A stretch of DNA of 32,367 nucleotides from a marine actinobacterium MedAcidi-G3 (GCA_000817105.1 JUEP01000004.1:1-32367); one strand, 5' to 3'; positions 1 through 7,714 are shown, numbered from the stretch's first letter. Made by a program: numbers and translations. The notes: a model not told the origin generated them from the letters alone.

Positions 1-117
1 GGAGTAAGGACTCCGGCGCCGACCCTTGGTCAGCACACCGACGAGGTCCTTTCTTCTCTATTGGGTCTTGATAAAGACGATATTGAGGCTCTTCGGGAAG
101 GCGGAATTCTAGGCTAG
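1..117 (+). CDS. CaiB/BaiF CoA-transferase, C-terminal end only (partial)
   Basis: Frame 1 is open from the window edge to a TAG at 115-117 and encodes 38 residues. They include PTLGQHTDEVL and end EALREGGILG. This is the characteristic tail of class III (CaiB/BaiF) CoA-transferases: a 'P-x-LGxHTxEVL' turn followed by an amphipathic helix and a terminal 'L...GVI'-like ending. The family moves CoA between carboxylic acids. The N-terminal portion with the catalytic Asp lies outside the window. The last four bases (CTAG, 114-117) are shared with the stop of the convergent gene on the minus strand. Family assignment from the tail alone is good; the substrate is unknown. Confidence 0.8.
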   Translation, partial: GVRTPAPTLGQHTDEVLSSLLGLDKDDIEALREGGILG

Positions 118-1205
118 CTGTCCGCTGGGTTAGGTACGCGACCGACGTAAGCGGAAGAAAATCCCGGTTGGTTTGACCACTCAGCACTTAACAAACGTTC
201 CCGACATTCACGCCAAATCTCGTATTGCCTGTCTTCTGTCTCGTACTCAAACGGATCTTGTAGGCGCTTCTCCAGCATCCCTCCGGGTTCGAGTGGGTTT
301 TCTGCCAACCACCTTGCGGCGAGTCGCCAAGCTTCGGTGGGAGTTACTAAATCTTTGTACCCAAGATCGCGAACCATCGGACCAATATCGAGGACCCTAT
401 GTGAACTTGACCAACTTGTTAACAAAGGACGAGTCGAGGTAGCCACCTCATGTGGAAGGGAAACGATCTCCCAATTGTGGCCAAGTTCTTCAGCGATGAT
501 TTCTGCTATTTGCCGGATGCTTAACGAGTAGGAGTCGGCGACGTTGTAGATATTTCCGATAGCGGCATGCGGTCGCTGTGTTGCTAAAAGCGTCGCGTGT
601 GCTGCGTTTTCTACCCACCCTTGGCTCTTAACTGTCAAACCACCATCTGGGACAATTAAGAAAGGGCGCTTATCAAGTACGCGCCTCACGATCGGCCATT
701 CCCTAGGCAATAGCTGTCTTGGGCCATATAGCTGGGGATAGCGGAGGTGTATAGCTTCGGGATGGCTCGAAAAAACGACCTCCTCTGTTTGTCGAATGCG
801 ACGTAACTTCCTGAAGTGTTCCTCATCGCCGACCAAACTTGAAGCAGACGGCAGGGGCACCGGCATCCCCTCAGGAAACAACTCGTCTGGGTTAGCGAAA
901 CCCAAATAAACGCCAACGCCGCCGATCGAGACAAAGTGCCCGACTTTTCCTTCGAGTAGTAAGGCAAGGTCGCGTAGCCTCCCGTACATCACCACCGCTA
1001 GATCAAAAGTCCGGTCACCCAAGTCTTCTGCAGTTTTTTTGATATCGAACGGGTCGCTATGAATGTGTTCCACGTCTGGCCCAATGAGCTCAGTTTCATG
1101 TTTACCGGTGTGAAGAATGGTGACCTGAAAGCCCCGATCTATAAGCCCATTTACGACATAAGGCCCTGTTGGGCCAGTGCCGCCAACTATTAGCGCAGTC
1201 GTCAT
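114..1205 (-). CDS. NAD(P)-dependent epimerase/dehydratase-like protein (atypical extended SDR)
   Basis: 363 aa. The N-terminus has a Rossmann nucleotide-binding motif (GGTGPTG at residues 8-14), and a YPQLYGPRQ segment near residue 156 corresponds to the 'RxxxxYGP' region of extended SDRs/sugar-epimerase-like proteins. A strand ending FVSIGGVGVY occupies the place of the usual active-site Ser strand, but the expected YxxxK catalytic pair is not obvious downstream (the region reads DEEHFRKLRR). It may therefore be a reductase with a changed active site or a non-catalytic NAD-binding protein. ATG start at 1205 with a purine-rich GAGGCGAG about 11 nt upstream. Convergent with the partial CaiB gene and divergent from the small gene at 1289. 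Substrate cannot be deduced. Confidence 0.85.
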   Translation of the reverse strand: MTTALIVGGTGPTGPYVVNGLIDRGFQVTILHTGKHETELIGPDVEHIHSDPFDIKKTAEDLGDRTFDLAVVMYGRLRDLALLLEGKVGHFVSIGGVGVYLGFANPDELFPEGMPVPLPSASSLVGDEEHFRKLRRIRQTEEVVFSSHPEAIHLRYPQLYGPRQLLPREWPIVRRVLDKRPFLIVPDGGLTVKSQGWVENAAHATLLATQRPHAAIGNIYNVADSYSLSIRQIAEIIAEELGHNWEIVSLPHEVATSTRPLLTSWSSSHRVLDIGPMVRDLGYKDLVTPTEAWRLAARWLAENPLEPGGMLEKRLQDPFEYETEDRQYEIWRECRERLLSAEWSNQPGFSSAYVGRVPNPADS

Positions 1206-1288
1206 TTCAACATTCTCGCCTCTCAGTTCTTGTCATGGAGGAAAAAGTGGTTTGATCTACGGTAGATTTCCTTAAAAGTTCCATCGAC

Positions 1289-1546
1289 ATGGGGGTACGC
1301 ATAGTGGCGACCAAAGCAGGTGACCGTCTCGACTTCGACGGTGGTGTTCAAGTCATCGTAACCAAAGGCGGCGAAGGCGATATAACCCACAACGACGGCG
1401 GCGAAGGCCTAAAAGTCGGGAAGCGCTACCAAGACGAAGATACGGGAATCGAAGTTCTGGTTACCAAGCCAGGCGCGGTGACGTTGCAGTGCAATGGCAA
1501 AGACATGCAGCTGCAAGAGCCTAAGAAAACTAAATCTGCCGACTGA
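1289..1546 (+). CDS. small repeat protein resembling a cysteine-poor desulforedoxin domain
   Basis: 85 aa, acidic and lysine-rich. It contains three imperfect repeats of a short strand-turn unit: IVATKAGD (residues 4-11), VIVTKGGEG (22-30) and VLVTKPGAV (about 54-62). The last unit, GKRYQDEDTGIEVLVTKPG...LQCNGKDM, follows the layout of desulforedoxin/desulfoferrodoxin N-terminal domains (Y-x-C-x-x-C-G-x-x-V...G-x-L-x-C-C-G-x-x-M). However, three of the four iron-binding cysteines are replaced and only the Cys of LQCNG remains. This similarity is my inference from pattern memory. It probably cannot bind a rubredoxin-type iron. Start ATG at 1289, with no strong Shine-Dalgarno. The crotonase start lies 34 nt downstream, suggesting co-transcription. 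Confidence 0.6.
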   Translation: MGVRIVATKAGDRLDFDGGVQVIVTKGGEGDITHNDGGEGLKVGKRYQDEDTGIEVLVTKPGAVTLQCNGKDMQLQEPKKTKSAD

Positions 1547-1580
1547 TCAGTCGGTATACGACGAAACCGCAAGAATCACT

Positions 1581-2318
1581 TTGCAGTCCGATTCGGTCAC
1601 CGTTACGACATCAGCCGATGGTCATGTAGCTACGGTGACCATCCCTGGTGGTGTGCTTGAGGCGCGCACGGCAGCGGAAATAAACGAAGCCTGTCGACGT
1701 ATCCAAGAGGAACGTGAGATTCGGGTAGTGGTGCTCAAATCACTTGGCCCCGACTTCTGTACGGGCCTCGCCGAGAATTTTGACCCGAAGTTGGTTTACC
1801 CTGACCCAGCAACTGCTGTTTCAGCATTAACAACACCCGTAGTTTCTTTGCTGTCAGGTTTATGTAGTTCTGGCGGTTTAGAGATAGCGCTCGCTTGCGA
1901 CATACGTATTGGTACTCCAGACAGCTGCTTTTCGCTTACAGAGCCAACGAACGGGTTGCTTCCAATGTGGGGCGGAACACAACGTTTACCAAGAGCTATT
2001 TCCCAAGGTCGCGCTGCGTCAATGCTCTTACTAGGAACCGAAATTGATGCAACAACTGCTCAGCTCTGGGGGCTTCTCCATTCGATAGAGCAAGACGATG
2101 GTTTTGAATTGGCAAAGACCGTCGAATCGCTGATGGCCTGCGGACCCTTGGCGCTTCAGATGGCCAAAGAAGCCGTACACAGAGGCAGCGAGCTTCCATT
2201 ACGAGATGGACTCAGACTTGAAGGTGACCTAAACCACCAACTAGCCGCCACGGACGACCGTGCTGAGGGTTTGGCGGCTTTTTTCTCAAAGCGGCCACCC
2301 GACTTTTCGGGAAGATGA
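1581..2318 (+). CDS. enoyl-CoA hydratase/isomerase (crotonase) family protein
   Basis: About 245 aa from a TTG start at 1581. An ATG at 1494 is in frame, but it would overlap the previous gene by 53 nt and add 29 residues with no crotonase character, so the later start is preferred; the TTG has only a weak purine-rich leader. Oxyanion-hole segments are GPDFCTGLAE and LCSSGGLEIALACD. The two glutamates equivalent to the catalytic pair of mitochondrial enoyl-CoA hydratase (Glu144/Glu164) are present 20 residues apart (SGGLE, Glu101; LTEP, Glu121), followed by the conserved GGTQRL. It should hydrate or isomerise an enoyl-CoA. The stop overlaps the next start by 4 nt (ATGA), indicating translational coupling with the CaiB-like gene. 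Substrate unknown. Confidence 0.85.
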   Translation: MQSDSVTVTTSADGHVATVTIPGGVLEARTAAEINEACRRIQEEREIRVVVLKSLGPDFCTGLAENFDPKLVYPDPATAVSALTTPVVSLLSGLCSSGGLEIALACDIRIGTPDSCFSLTEPTNGLLPMWGGTQRLPRAISQGRAASMLLLGTEIDATTAQLWGLLHSIEQDDGFELAKTVESLMACGPLALQMAKEAVHRGSELPLRDGLRLEGDLNHQLAATDDRAEGLAAFFSKRPPDFSGR

Positions 2319-3283
2319 ATGATTACTGGTTACCCGGGGATCTCCACGGGAGAGGGATGGAACTTGCTGCTTTGATCGCTAGCCGAGCGGGCACCGACAT
2401 CGTAGGTCCAGCCGATTACTGGATTGATATGCCAGAGCACGTGGTCGGTGAACCGACTCGCCCCCAATCAGCGACAGCATGGGGGGATGGCTTCCTGTGT
2501 ATTGATTTAGGGCCAGATGACAAGGAAACGTGGAAAAGGTTTGAGGTGCTTGCTGAAACGGATCTCGATCCTGAATCAGTCGCACGAAGAGCTCAGATTT
2601 GGAGACTCCCAGTTACGCCGTACCGTGAATCCGCTTTGGAGCAGTTCCCTAATAATCTGGGTTCTTGTAGCCGGACGATTGACCCTAGGTCGTTAACGGT
2701 TATTGATATAACTTCGATGTGGGCAGGCCCGCTCTGCACAGAACTACTTGCGCGTTCAGGTGCTCGCGTGATCAAAATTGAACCTTCTAGTCGACCTGAT
2801 GGACTCCGTTTTGGAGATGGAGATAACGGGTTAGGTCAAGCTCCGATGTTTAGGGAACTCAATCGGTCAAAAGAAATTGCGGATATCGACCTGCGTTATT
2901 GCTCAGAGGGTGGTGAATTCCACCGGTTAATTCGATCTGCCGACTTGGTCGTCACCTCGTTATCTCCGAGAGCCAACATGAACCTCGGGATCACCCCGGA
3001 TCAACTTTGTTCTATTAATCCGGATATCGCATTTCTGGCGATCACAGCATTTGATTCGATTAGCGAAGAAAGTGATTGGGTCGCATATGGGACAGGTGTG
3101 CATGCGACCTCAGGTCTCGGGTGGCAGGCGGGGCGACCAATGACTCCTGCGTTCTCTTACCCGGATCCGCTAGCTGGCTTAGAAGCATGCGCTCTGGCCT
3201 TTGGTCAAATGATGAGAGACGTTCCTCAAGTCTGTCGAGTTTCGCTAGATAAGTCTGTGGCGGCTCTGGAGGACACGTTGTGA
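2315..3283 (+). CDS. CaiB/BaiF-like CoA-transferase with rearranged domain order
   Basis: 322 aa, shorter than the usual ~400. The class III CoA-transferase core starts only at about residue 127 (LTVIDITSMWAGPLCTELLARSGA, an N-terminal motif in normal family members) and runs to residue 322. It includes the probable catalytic Asp284 in the YPDPLAGLEA motif, which aligns with the Asp of formyl-CoA transferase. The ~125 residues in front resemble the small/lid domain normally found after the catalytic Asp (GDGFLCIDLGPDD, then ...ARRAQIWRLPVTP). The gene therefore looks circularly permuted; I recall similar half-swapped CoA transferases in actinobacteria. It overlaps the crotonase before it (ATGA) and the one after it (GTGA) by 4 nt, so the three form one translationally coupled unit. 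Confidence 0.8.
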   Translation: MNDYWLPGDLHGRGMELAALIASRAGTDIVGPADYWIDMPEHVVGEPTRPQSATAWGDGFLCIDLGPDDKETWKRFEVLAETDLDPESVARRAQIWRLPVTPYRESALEQFPNNLGSCSRTIDPRSLTVIDITSMWAGPLCTELLARSGARVIKIEPSSRPDGLRFGDGDNGLGQAPMFRELNRSKEIADIDLRYCSEGGEFHRLIRSADLVVTSLSPRANMNLGITPDQLCSINPDIAFLAITAFDSISEESDWVAYGTGVHATSGLGWQAGRPMTPAFSYPDPLAGLEACALAFGQMMRDVPQVCRVSLDKSVAALEDTL

Positions 3284-3984
3284 GCGACAAAGTCACTCTT
3301 TCGTTCTCAGACAGCGGGGTAGCCACTGCAACTATTTCTAACCCGCCGCTCAATATCTATGACCTGGAAATGCGGGACGGATTAATTGAGGCTTTTAGCG
3401 CAGTGAGAGACAACCCAGATGTTCGAGCTTTCTTGCTTCGATCAGGAGGCGATCACTTTAGCGCTGGAGCAGATCTCAGTGAATTTGGATCAGCTTCCTC
3501 AATCTCGGAGGCCCGGAGGATTAGGTGGGAACGCGACCCGTGGCTACCGCTGTTAAGTCTTCCCGTGCCAACGATGGCTTCACTCAGAGGCTATGCCATG
3601 GGTTCAGGCCTAGAGATGGCCTTGTTATGTGACCTGCGAATAGCGGCAACTGACACAGTGATGGGTTTGCCTGAAACCAAACTTGGCATGCTGCCAGCAG
3701 CTGGCGGAACGCAGAGTCTTAGCCAAGTAATAGGGCATGATAAGGCCCTGCCTCTGATCCTCACCGGCAGCGAGATACACGCAGCTGACGCTCTTAATTT
3801 GGGATTGATCACCAACTTGGTCGAACCCGCAGAGCTAGAAAATGTCGCCGGGGCCACAGCAGATCAACTTGCGCGTATTGATCCATTGGTCGCATCAAGA
3901 CTTCGCCGGTGCATGGCTGCGTCAAGAGACCTGCCCTTAGAGATTGGGCTCGAATTGGAGCGGAGGTTAGCCAGGTCCTCTTGA
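3280..3984 (+). CDS. enoyl-CoA hydratase/isomerase (crotonase) family protein
   Basis: 234 aa from a GTG start that overlaps the TGA of the CaiB-like gene (GTGA). Crotonase features: FSAGADLSEF (oxyanion loop, residues 60-69), GYAMGSGLEMALLCDLRIAA and LPETKLGMLPAAGGTQ. Both catalytic glutamates are present and correctly spaced (Glu112 and Glu132). It is the second intact crotonase in a three-gene unit with a CoA-transferase between, consistent with consecutive steps on an acyl-CoA intermediate. It is on the short side for the family (usually ~255 aa), with a clipped C-terminal helical region. Followed by a convergent CaiB gene after a 55-nt gap with no clear terminator. Confidence 0.88.
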   Translation: MSDKVTLSFSDSGVATATISNPPLNIYDLEMRDGLIEAFSAVRDNPDVRAFLLRSGGDHFSAGADLSEFGSASSISEARRIRWERDPWLPLLSLPVPTMASLRGYAMGSGLEMALLCDLRIAATDTVMGLPETKLGMLPAAGGTQSLSQVIGHDKALPLILTGSEIHAADALNLGLITNLVEPAELENVAGATADQLARIDPLVASRLRRCMAASRDLPLEIGLELERRLARSS

Positions 3985-4039
3985 TTATGTTTCGACTTGG
4001 ATTGCCTCGCGAGCTTCACCGTTGTTAGCTCAATGAGTA

Positions 4040-5290
4040 CTACTTTGTTTGTTGCGGGGCACTTCCAGTTACAAAAACAACCCCTTCATCTTGGAGTTGT
4101 TCAAATTCATCAATCGAAACACCGATTTCCATCAGAACTTCAAGCGAATCGCCGCCTGTCATACTCAAGCTCGTTGTCGTCTCCGTTTTGGCGTCGCTAA
4201 ACATCCACATCGGCGCTGGTTGGCGCACTGGACCTACTCCGGGCGCCTCTTGCTCGGTGATCAGACCTAAGTGTTGGATCGTTGGGTCATCTTGAATTTC
4301 CCGCCTGGTCACCACTTTGCCTGCCGCAAAATCGTAGGTCTCGAAACGGGATAACACTTCCGCTGTTGAGTATTTAGCCACCTCAGTTGCAACCTCGTCT
4401 ATCAAATCGGGCAGGTTGAGAACCCGATTCAACTGTTCAGTGAAGCGTTCGTCTGTGATCCAATCGGTCCGCTCGAGGGCCAGGCACAGGCCGTCCCAGG
4501 GCGGAAGAAGAATTCCGGTGGCGATCTCTCCATCTGAGGTTTCAAGGACGACTAAGAAAGAGCCTGGCGCGGATTCGAGCCAGGGTGGTAGTTGATCGAG
4601 GGAGATCGTTGGTTCCAGTTCTGCGTGTGCCGGGGCCAGACCATCTGGCCAAAGAAATGCAAGGCCGGCTGCGACCATTGGAATATCTATTCGTTGCCCA
4701 GTCCCAGTTTTCTCCCTCATGTAGAGAGCCGCCAGAACGCCTTGTACCAGAGCGTTCGCTGAGGTTTTATCGACAACCACTTGGCGAACTAAGTCGCCGC
4801 GCCCGTCTTTGTCTCGCTGGTAGTCCACCATCCCAAGTTTTGCCTGCACCACGTAGTCGTAGGCCGGAAGGTGTGCTTCAGGCCCTTCGGGTCCATGGCC
4901 TGTTATCGCACCGTAAATAATTCTGGGATTTGCGAGGGAAAGAGATTCATAGTCCAGTCCTAAACCCTCCGCTTTACCCGGGCGCATGTTGTGAATAAAG
5001 ACATCTGCGTTGGCGACGAGTTCGAAAAGTAATTCCTTGCCGCGCGAGGTCTTAGCGTCGATAGAACAGAATCGCTTTCCTCTGTTGAGCGAATAGAAAG
5101 TGCTATTCACCCCATCCGCAGTTCCTCCTAAACCCTGAGAACGAACGGGATCGGGGCCATTAGGGCTTTCGACCTTGGTGACCTGAGCCCCCAGCTCGGC
5201 TAGCATCATTCCCGCCATCGGCCCTGAATAGATTGAAGTAATCTCAACCACTTTGACGCCTGCAAGTGGACTATCAAGTTGCTCAGTCAT
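4040..5290 (-). CDS. CaiB/BaiF family (class III) CoA-transferase
   Basis: 416 aa from the ATG at 5290 (MTEQLDSPLAGVKVVEIT, the usual family N-terminus). An in-frame ATG at 5335 would add 15 residues; neither start has a convincing Shine-Dalgarno. Domain order is normal: N-terminal CoA-binding fold with 'GPMAGMMLAELGAQVTKVE', the NRGKR motif, an FIHNMRPGKAEGLGLD stretch, and the catalytic Asp174 in RQVVVDKTSANA followed by GVLAALYMREKTGTGQ. The C-terminal part has APMWMFSDAK and the terminal helix. It transfers CoA between acyl-CoA and a free acid; the substrate cannot be read from sequence. Convergent with the crotonase operon and divergent from the small hypothetical gene at 5382. Confidence 0.92.
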   Translation of the reverse strand: MTEQLDSPLAGVKVVEITSIYSGPMAGMMLAELGAQVTKVESPNGPDPVRSQGLGGTADGVNSTFYSLNRGKRFCSIDAKTSRGKELLFELVANADVFIHNMRPGKAEGLGLDYESLSLANPRIIYGAITGHGPEGPEAHLPAYDYVVQAKLGMVDYQRDKDGRGDLVRQVVVDKTSANALVQGVLAALYMREKTGTGQRIDIPMVAAGLAFLWPDGLAPAHAELEPTISLDQLPPWLESAPGSFLVVLETSDGEIATGILLPPWDGLCLALERTDWITDERFTEQLNRVLNLPDLIDEVATEVAKYSTAEVLSRFETYDFAAGKVVTRREIQDDPTIQHLGLITEQEAPGVGPVRQPAPMWMFSDAKTETTTSLSMTGGDSLEVLMEIGVSIDEFEQLQDEGVVFVTGSAPQQTK

Positions 5291-5381
5291 GGTGTTGAAA
5301 CTAGTTCGAAGCCAAGAGTTCTCCGAATTATCCATCAGATTGATTGATGGAATCGTGAGAGGAACTGACCTTCTTAGCTAA

Positions 5382-5744
5382 ATGAAAATGGAAATATGGC
5401 GGAAATGGAAAGATAGTGCCCGTTTGGCGATTAATGTCCCATGCGTTATGAATACCGCCATTCTCAGACAACAGGCACGTACGGCCGTCATCGAAGGGCG
5501 CAACGCAGGTTTAGGAATGGATGAGCCTGTGACGATGAAAGATGGCTCGGTAGGTGTGACCATGCGGTTCAAAGGTCGAACCCGAAGTCTGCGCTTTACG
5601 GAAGAAATGTCTAATTCTGGAGCAATAGATATATGGGTTATCAATCCCTTTCAGGGAGCGATCTCATGGAGACTTGGAATGATGCGAGCTGCTTCAGAAC
5701 TTGGCTCTCATATCGACAACCTAAAACAAGTCACTCATCGATAA
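5382..5744 (+). CDS. hypothetical protein
   Basis: 120 aa, not recognised. It begins with a basic, Trp-containing segment (MKMEIWRKWKD), has a DGSVGVTMRFKGRTRSLRFTEE beta-hairpin-like central stretch and a hydrophobic patch (IDIWVINPFQGAISW), with no transmembrane helix or signal peptide. A GAGAGGAA lies about 15 nt before the first ATG, a little far for a Shine-Dalgarno; a second ATG at 5388 is closer to nothing better. It stands alone between two minus-strand genes. It could be a real lineage-specific gene or a chance reading frame. The absence of a competing gene on either strand, and its good fill of the gap, favour real. Confidence 0.5.
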   Translation: MKMEIWRKWKDSARLAINVPCVMNTAILRQQARTAVIEGRNAGLGMDEPVTMKDGSVGVTMRFKGRTRSLRFTEEMSNSGAIDIWVINPFQGAISWRLGMMRAASELGSHIDNLKQVTHR

Positions 5745-5795
5745 CTCTCGGTTAGACAGTTCGCCTAGTACCGCTAATCGAAACAAGCCCAGATG

Positions 5796-6971
5796 TCATG
5801 AGATATCTATGCGGTACAGCTCCGCAGCATTGTCTTGAAGTATCGCCTTAACATCAGAGTCGTTTAGCCCTCTGAAAGCCTCAAGAAGGTGAGCGTCGTC
5901 TCTTGGATACAAACAAGTTGGATGGGGAAAATCTGTCTCAAAAAGTAGACACTTACTCCCGAGAAATTCGACTGTCGGTTTGATAGTGGACCTTTCAAAC
6001 CAAAAGCAACCATAAAACTGACGCCGAAAATAATCTGAAGGCAGAAGTGACAAATGAGATAGTTCGTTCGGAGCTGTTTCTGCCATCTGATGGTCCAAGA
6101 TTTCGAGAAAAAATGGCAGCCAACCAACGCCACTTTCCACAGAGACAAACTTCAGTTCAGGGAAACGCTCCGGGATCCCTGAGTAAATTAGATTGCCAAT
6201 CGTCCGAGCATTCCCCATAAATAAATTTGCAGAACCAACAGCTAATTTCCGCTCTTCACCAAAAGATGGCCACGGAGCTCTACCAAAAAAATCCATGTTG
6301 CCGCTAGAGGAACCGATGTGGAAGTTCACGGGCATCTTAAGATCAGAACAGATTTGCCAAACTGGATTCCAATGATCTGTCGCCATGTCGGGCAAGCCGG
6401 CCTCTTCAGGGTTGGCGCAGGTCACTACACCCCGAAGCCCATTTTTGTGAGCGCGCTCTATTTCGCGTACTGCTGCATTGAGGTTCCACCAAGGCAAAAG
6501 TGCCATTCCGAAAACTCGCTGACCAGTATCTGCTTGAAATTCTGCGAGAGCATCGTTGTAAATCTGAACACTGAGCAAGCGCAAAGCCTCATCAGGTGAT
6601 TTTAAAAAATTTTGATTACCGAAGCCCGCAACGTTGGGGTACATAATCTGCGCGTGGATACCTAGAGCATCGAGCATCTCAACCCGAGCTTCAGGGTCGA
6701 AGCTGGCTCGGTGCACCATCTCGTTATCCATATCGAAGAAAGCGGTCCCAGTGATCTTTTCACCCTCGGGGTTAATTACTGAAGAAGCGATTGGAAGACC
6801 AATTGGAATGTCGCCATCAAACCACCAGCGGCGCCTGCCTTCGCGCTCTTCCATTTGGGGAACACGATCTCGCCATTTGGCCGGCGCTCGGCTTGTCCAT
6901 AGATCGTAAGGCTCCGACCAATGACTATCCGTGTCAATTACCTTTAAGTCTTTGAAGATCTCTGGATTCAC
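5796..6971 (-). CDS. amidohydrolase family 2 (ACMSD-like) metal-dependent hydrolase
   Basis: 391 aa TIM-barrel amidohydrolase of the PF04909 type, which includes aminocarboxymuconate-semialdehyde decarboxylase, OH-acid decarboxylases and other metal-dependent C-C or C-N lyases. Visible metal-site elements: DTDSH (13-17, in place of the classical HxH), His218 in NFHIGSSSG, ESGVGW (279-284) and ETDFPHP with Asp347 (345-351). A second homologue of the same subtype lies at 18344-19546. The ATG start overlaps the stop of the upstream DsbA-like selenoprotein gene by 4 nt (ATGA), so the two are translationally coupled. Reaction not known; decarboxylation or hydrolysis of a carboxylic acid is the most likely class. 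Confidence 0.9.
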   Translation of the reverse strand: MNPEIFKDLKVIDTDSHWSEPYDLWTSRAPAKWRDRVPQMEEREGRRRWWFDGDIPIGLPIASSVINPEGEKITGTAFFDMDNEMVHRASFDPEARVEMLDALGIHAQIMYPNVAGFGNQNFLKSPDEALRLLSVQIYNDALAEFQADTGQRVFGMALLPWWNLNAAVREIERAHKNGLRGVVTCANPEEAGLPDMATDHWNPVWQICSDLKMPVNFHIGSSSGNMDFFGRAPWPSFGEERKLAVGSANLFMGNARTIGNLIYSGIPERFPELKFVSVESGVGWLPFFLEILDHQMAETAPNELSHLSLLPSDYFRRQFYGCFWFERSTIKPTVEFLGSKCLLFETDFPHPTCLYPRDDAHLLEAFRGLNDSDVKAILQDNAAELYRIDIS

Positions 6972-7591
6972 TGGGGTCGCTCACCGAATTCAGGTCGCTC
7001 AGTGCGAGTCTTTTTCAACTCCCAGAACCCCTCGATGTCGCCGAGCATCATCATCGCGTCCCAGAGCTTAAGCGCATCTTCCTTTTGTGGAACTCTTGTT
7101 ATGACCGGCCCGAAAAGAGCAACCCGACCGGCCGTAGAACGATTCCAGGCGATTATTGGCGTTCCGACGTCATCACCGACGAGGGATAAACCGTCGTCCA
7201 TTTTCACTCTAATAACGGAGTCCCAAGTCTCGTCCTCTGCGGCCGCTGAATACTGGCGAGCAACCCCAGCAGTTTCTAAAGCATCTCCTAAATCGAAAGT
7301 GCGGTCGCCATCGTGATGTATTCGAGAGCCGAATTCCCAATACAAATCAAAAACCTTCGCTTCTCCTTCGGCGGCCCTCACTGCTTCCATAACTCGCAAC
7401 ATTTTGTGTGTAAGGAGAGTGGATTCGTAGTACGGGGTTCCTTCGTCTGGTTCATTCTTGAACAAAAGACTTATTGGCTGCCAAGTAATTGAAAGGTCGC
7501 GGTGTGCTGCGACTTCGTCAACGACCCAACGGGCCGTTACCCAACACCAAGGTCATATAGGGTCAACCCAAAATTCGATGTTCTTTGCCAT
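6968..7591 (-). CDS. DsbA-family thiol/selenol oxidoreductase, Rv2466c-like, predicted selenoprotein (U13-P-W-C16)
   Basis: 207 aa when the TGA at complement(7553..7555) is read as Sec13. From the ATG at 7591 the protein begins MAKNIEFWVDPI-U-PWCWVTARW. It continues without any frame change into a sequence matching mycobacterial Rv2466c, a DsbA-fold mycothiol-dependent reductase with a CPWC site: SRIHHDGDRTFDL, DDVGTPII (cis-Pro loop) and the ending LKKTRTERPEF. The TGA sits exactly at the first cysteine of CPWC. Without recoding, the gene would begin at an ATG (7465) inside the fold and lose the redox motif. Its stop overlaps the amidohydrolase start by 4 nt. The intergenic space to the divergent acyl-CoA synthetase is short. 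Alternative explanation: a nonsense mutation, judged unlikely because the rest is intact. No clear Shine-Dalgarno is visible. Confidence 0.85.
7523..7555 (-). promoter_or_regulatory. UGA (Sec) codon and candidate bacterial SECIS hairpin
   Basis: Downstream of the UGA (complement 7553-7555) the mRNA can fold within the reading frame. One option is UAACG-GCC-CGUUG, a 5-bp stem with a 3-nt loop starting with G; the loop begins 19 nt after the UGA. A competing option is GGGU-AACG-GCCC. A lower helix GACC/GGUC can include part of the UGA. This agrees with the general form of bacterial SECIS elements (stem-loop just 3' of the UGA, short apical loop with an early G), but the helix is weaker than in the second gene. 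Folding was done by eye. Confidence 0.5.
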
Positions 7592-7714
7592 AAAGGTAAG
7601 AATAACTGGCTTGAGCGCGTAAGTTCAGAAGCTCGACTTTAAGGAAACTTTGTTCTGGTGTGGCGCGCGGGTGCTTTCATCCGCGATCATTCCAGAAGAC
7701 AACAGGGGGATACC

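Noticed and set aside
114..117. Shared CTAG between two convergent stop codons, considered as a regulatory overlap
   Set aside because: A simple palindromic stop overlap of convergent genes; common and needs no special explanation.
1494..1580. N-terminal extension of the first crotonase from the ATG at 1494
   Set aside because: Overlaps the small upstream gene by 53 nt, and the 29 added residues have no crotonase similarity and no ribosome binding site.
4585..4920. A 111-aa plus-strand frame
   Set aside because: Opposite a clear CaiB gene, Arg/Pro/Leu-rich composition typical of an antisense frame.
6968..7465. A 165-aa protein starting at the ATG at 7465
   Set aside because: It would begin inside a DsbA-like fold and lack the redox motif; the upstream same-frame sequence is clearly part of the same family.
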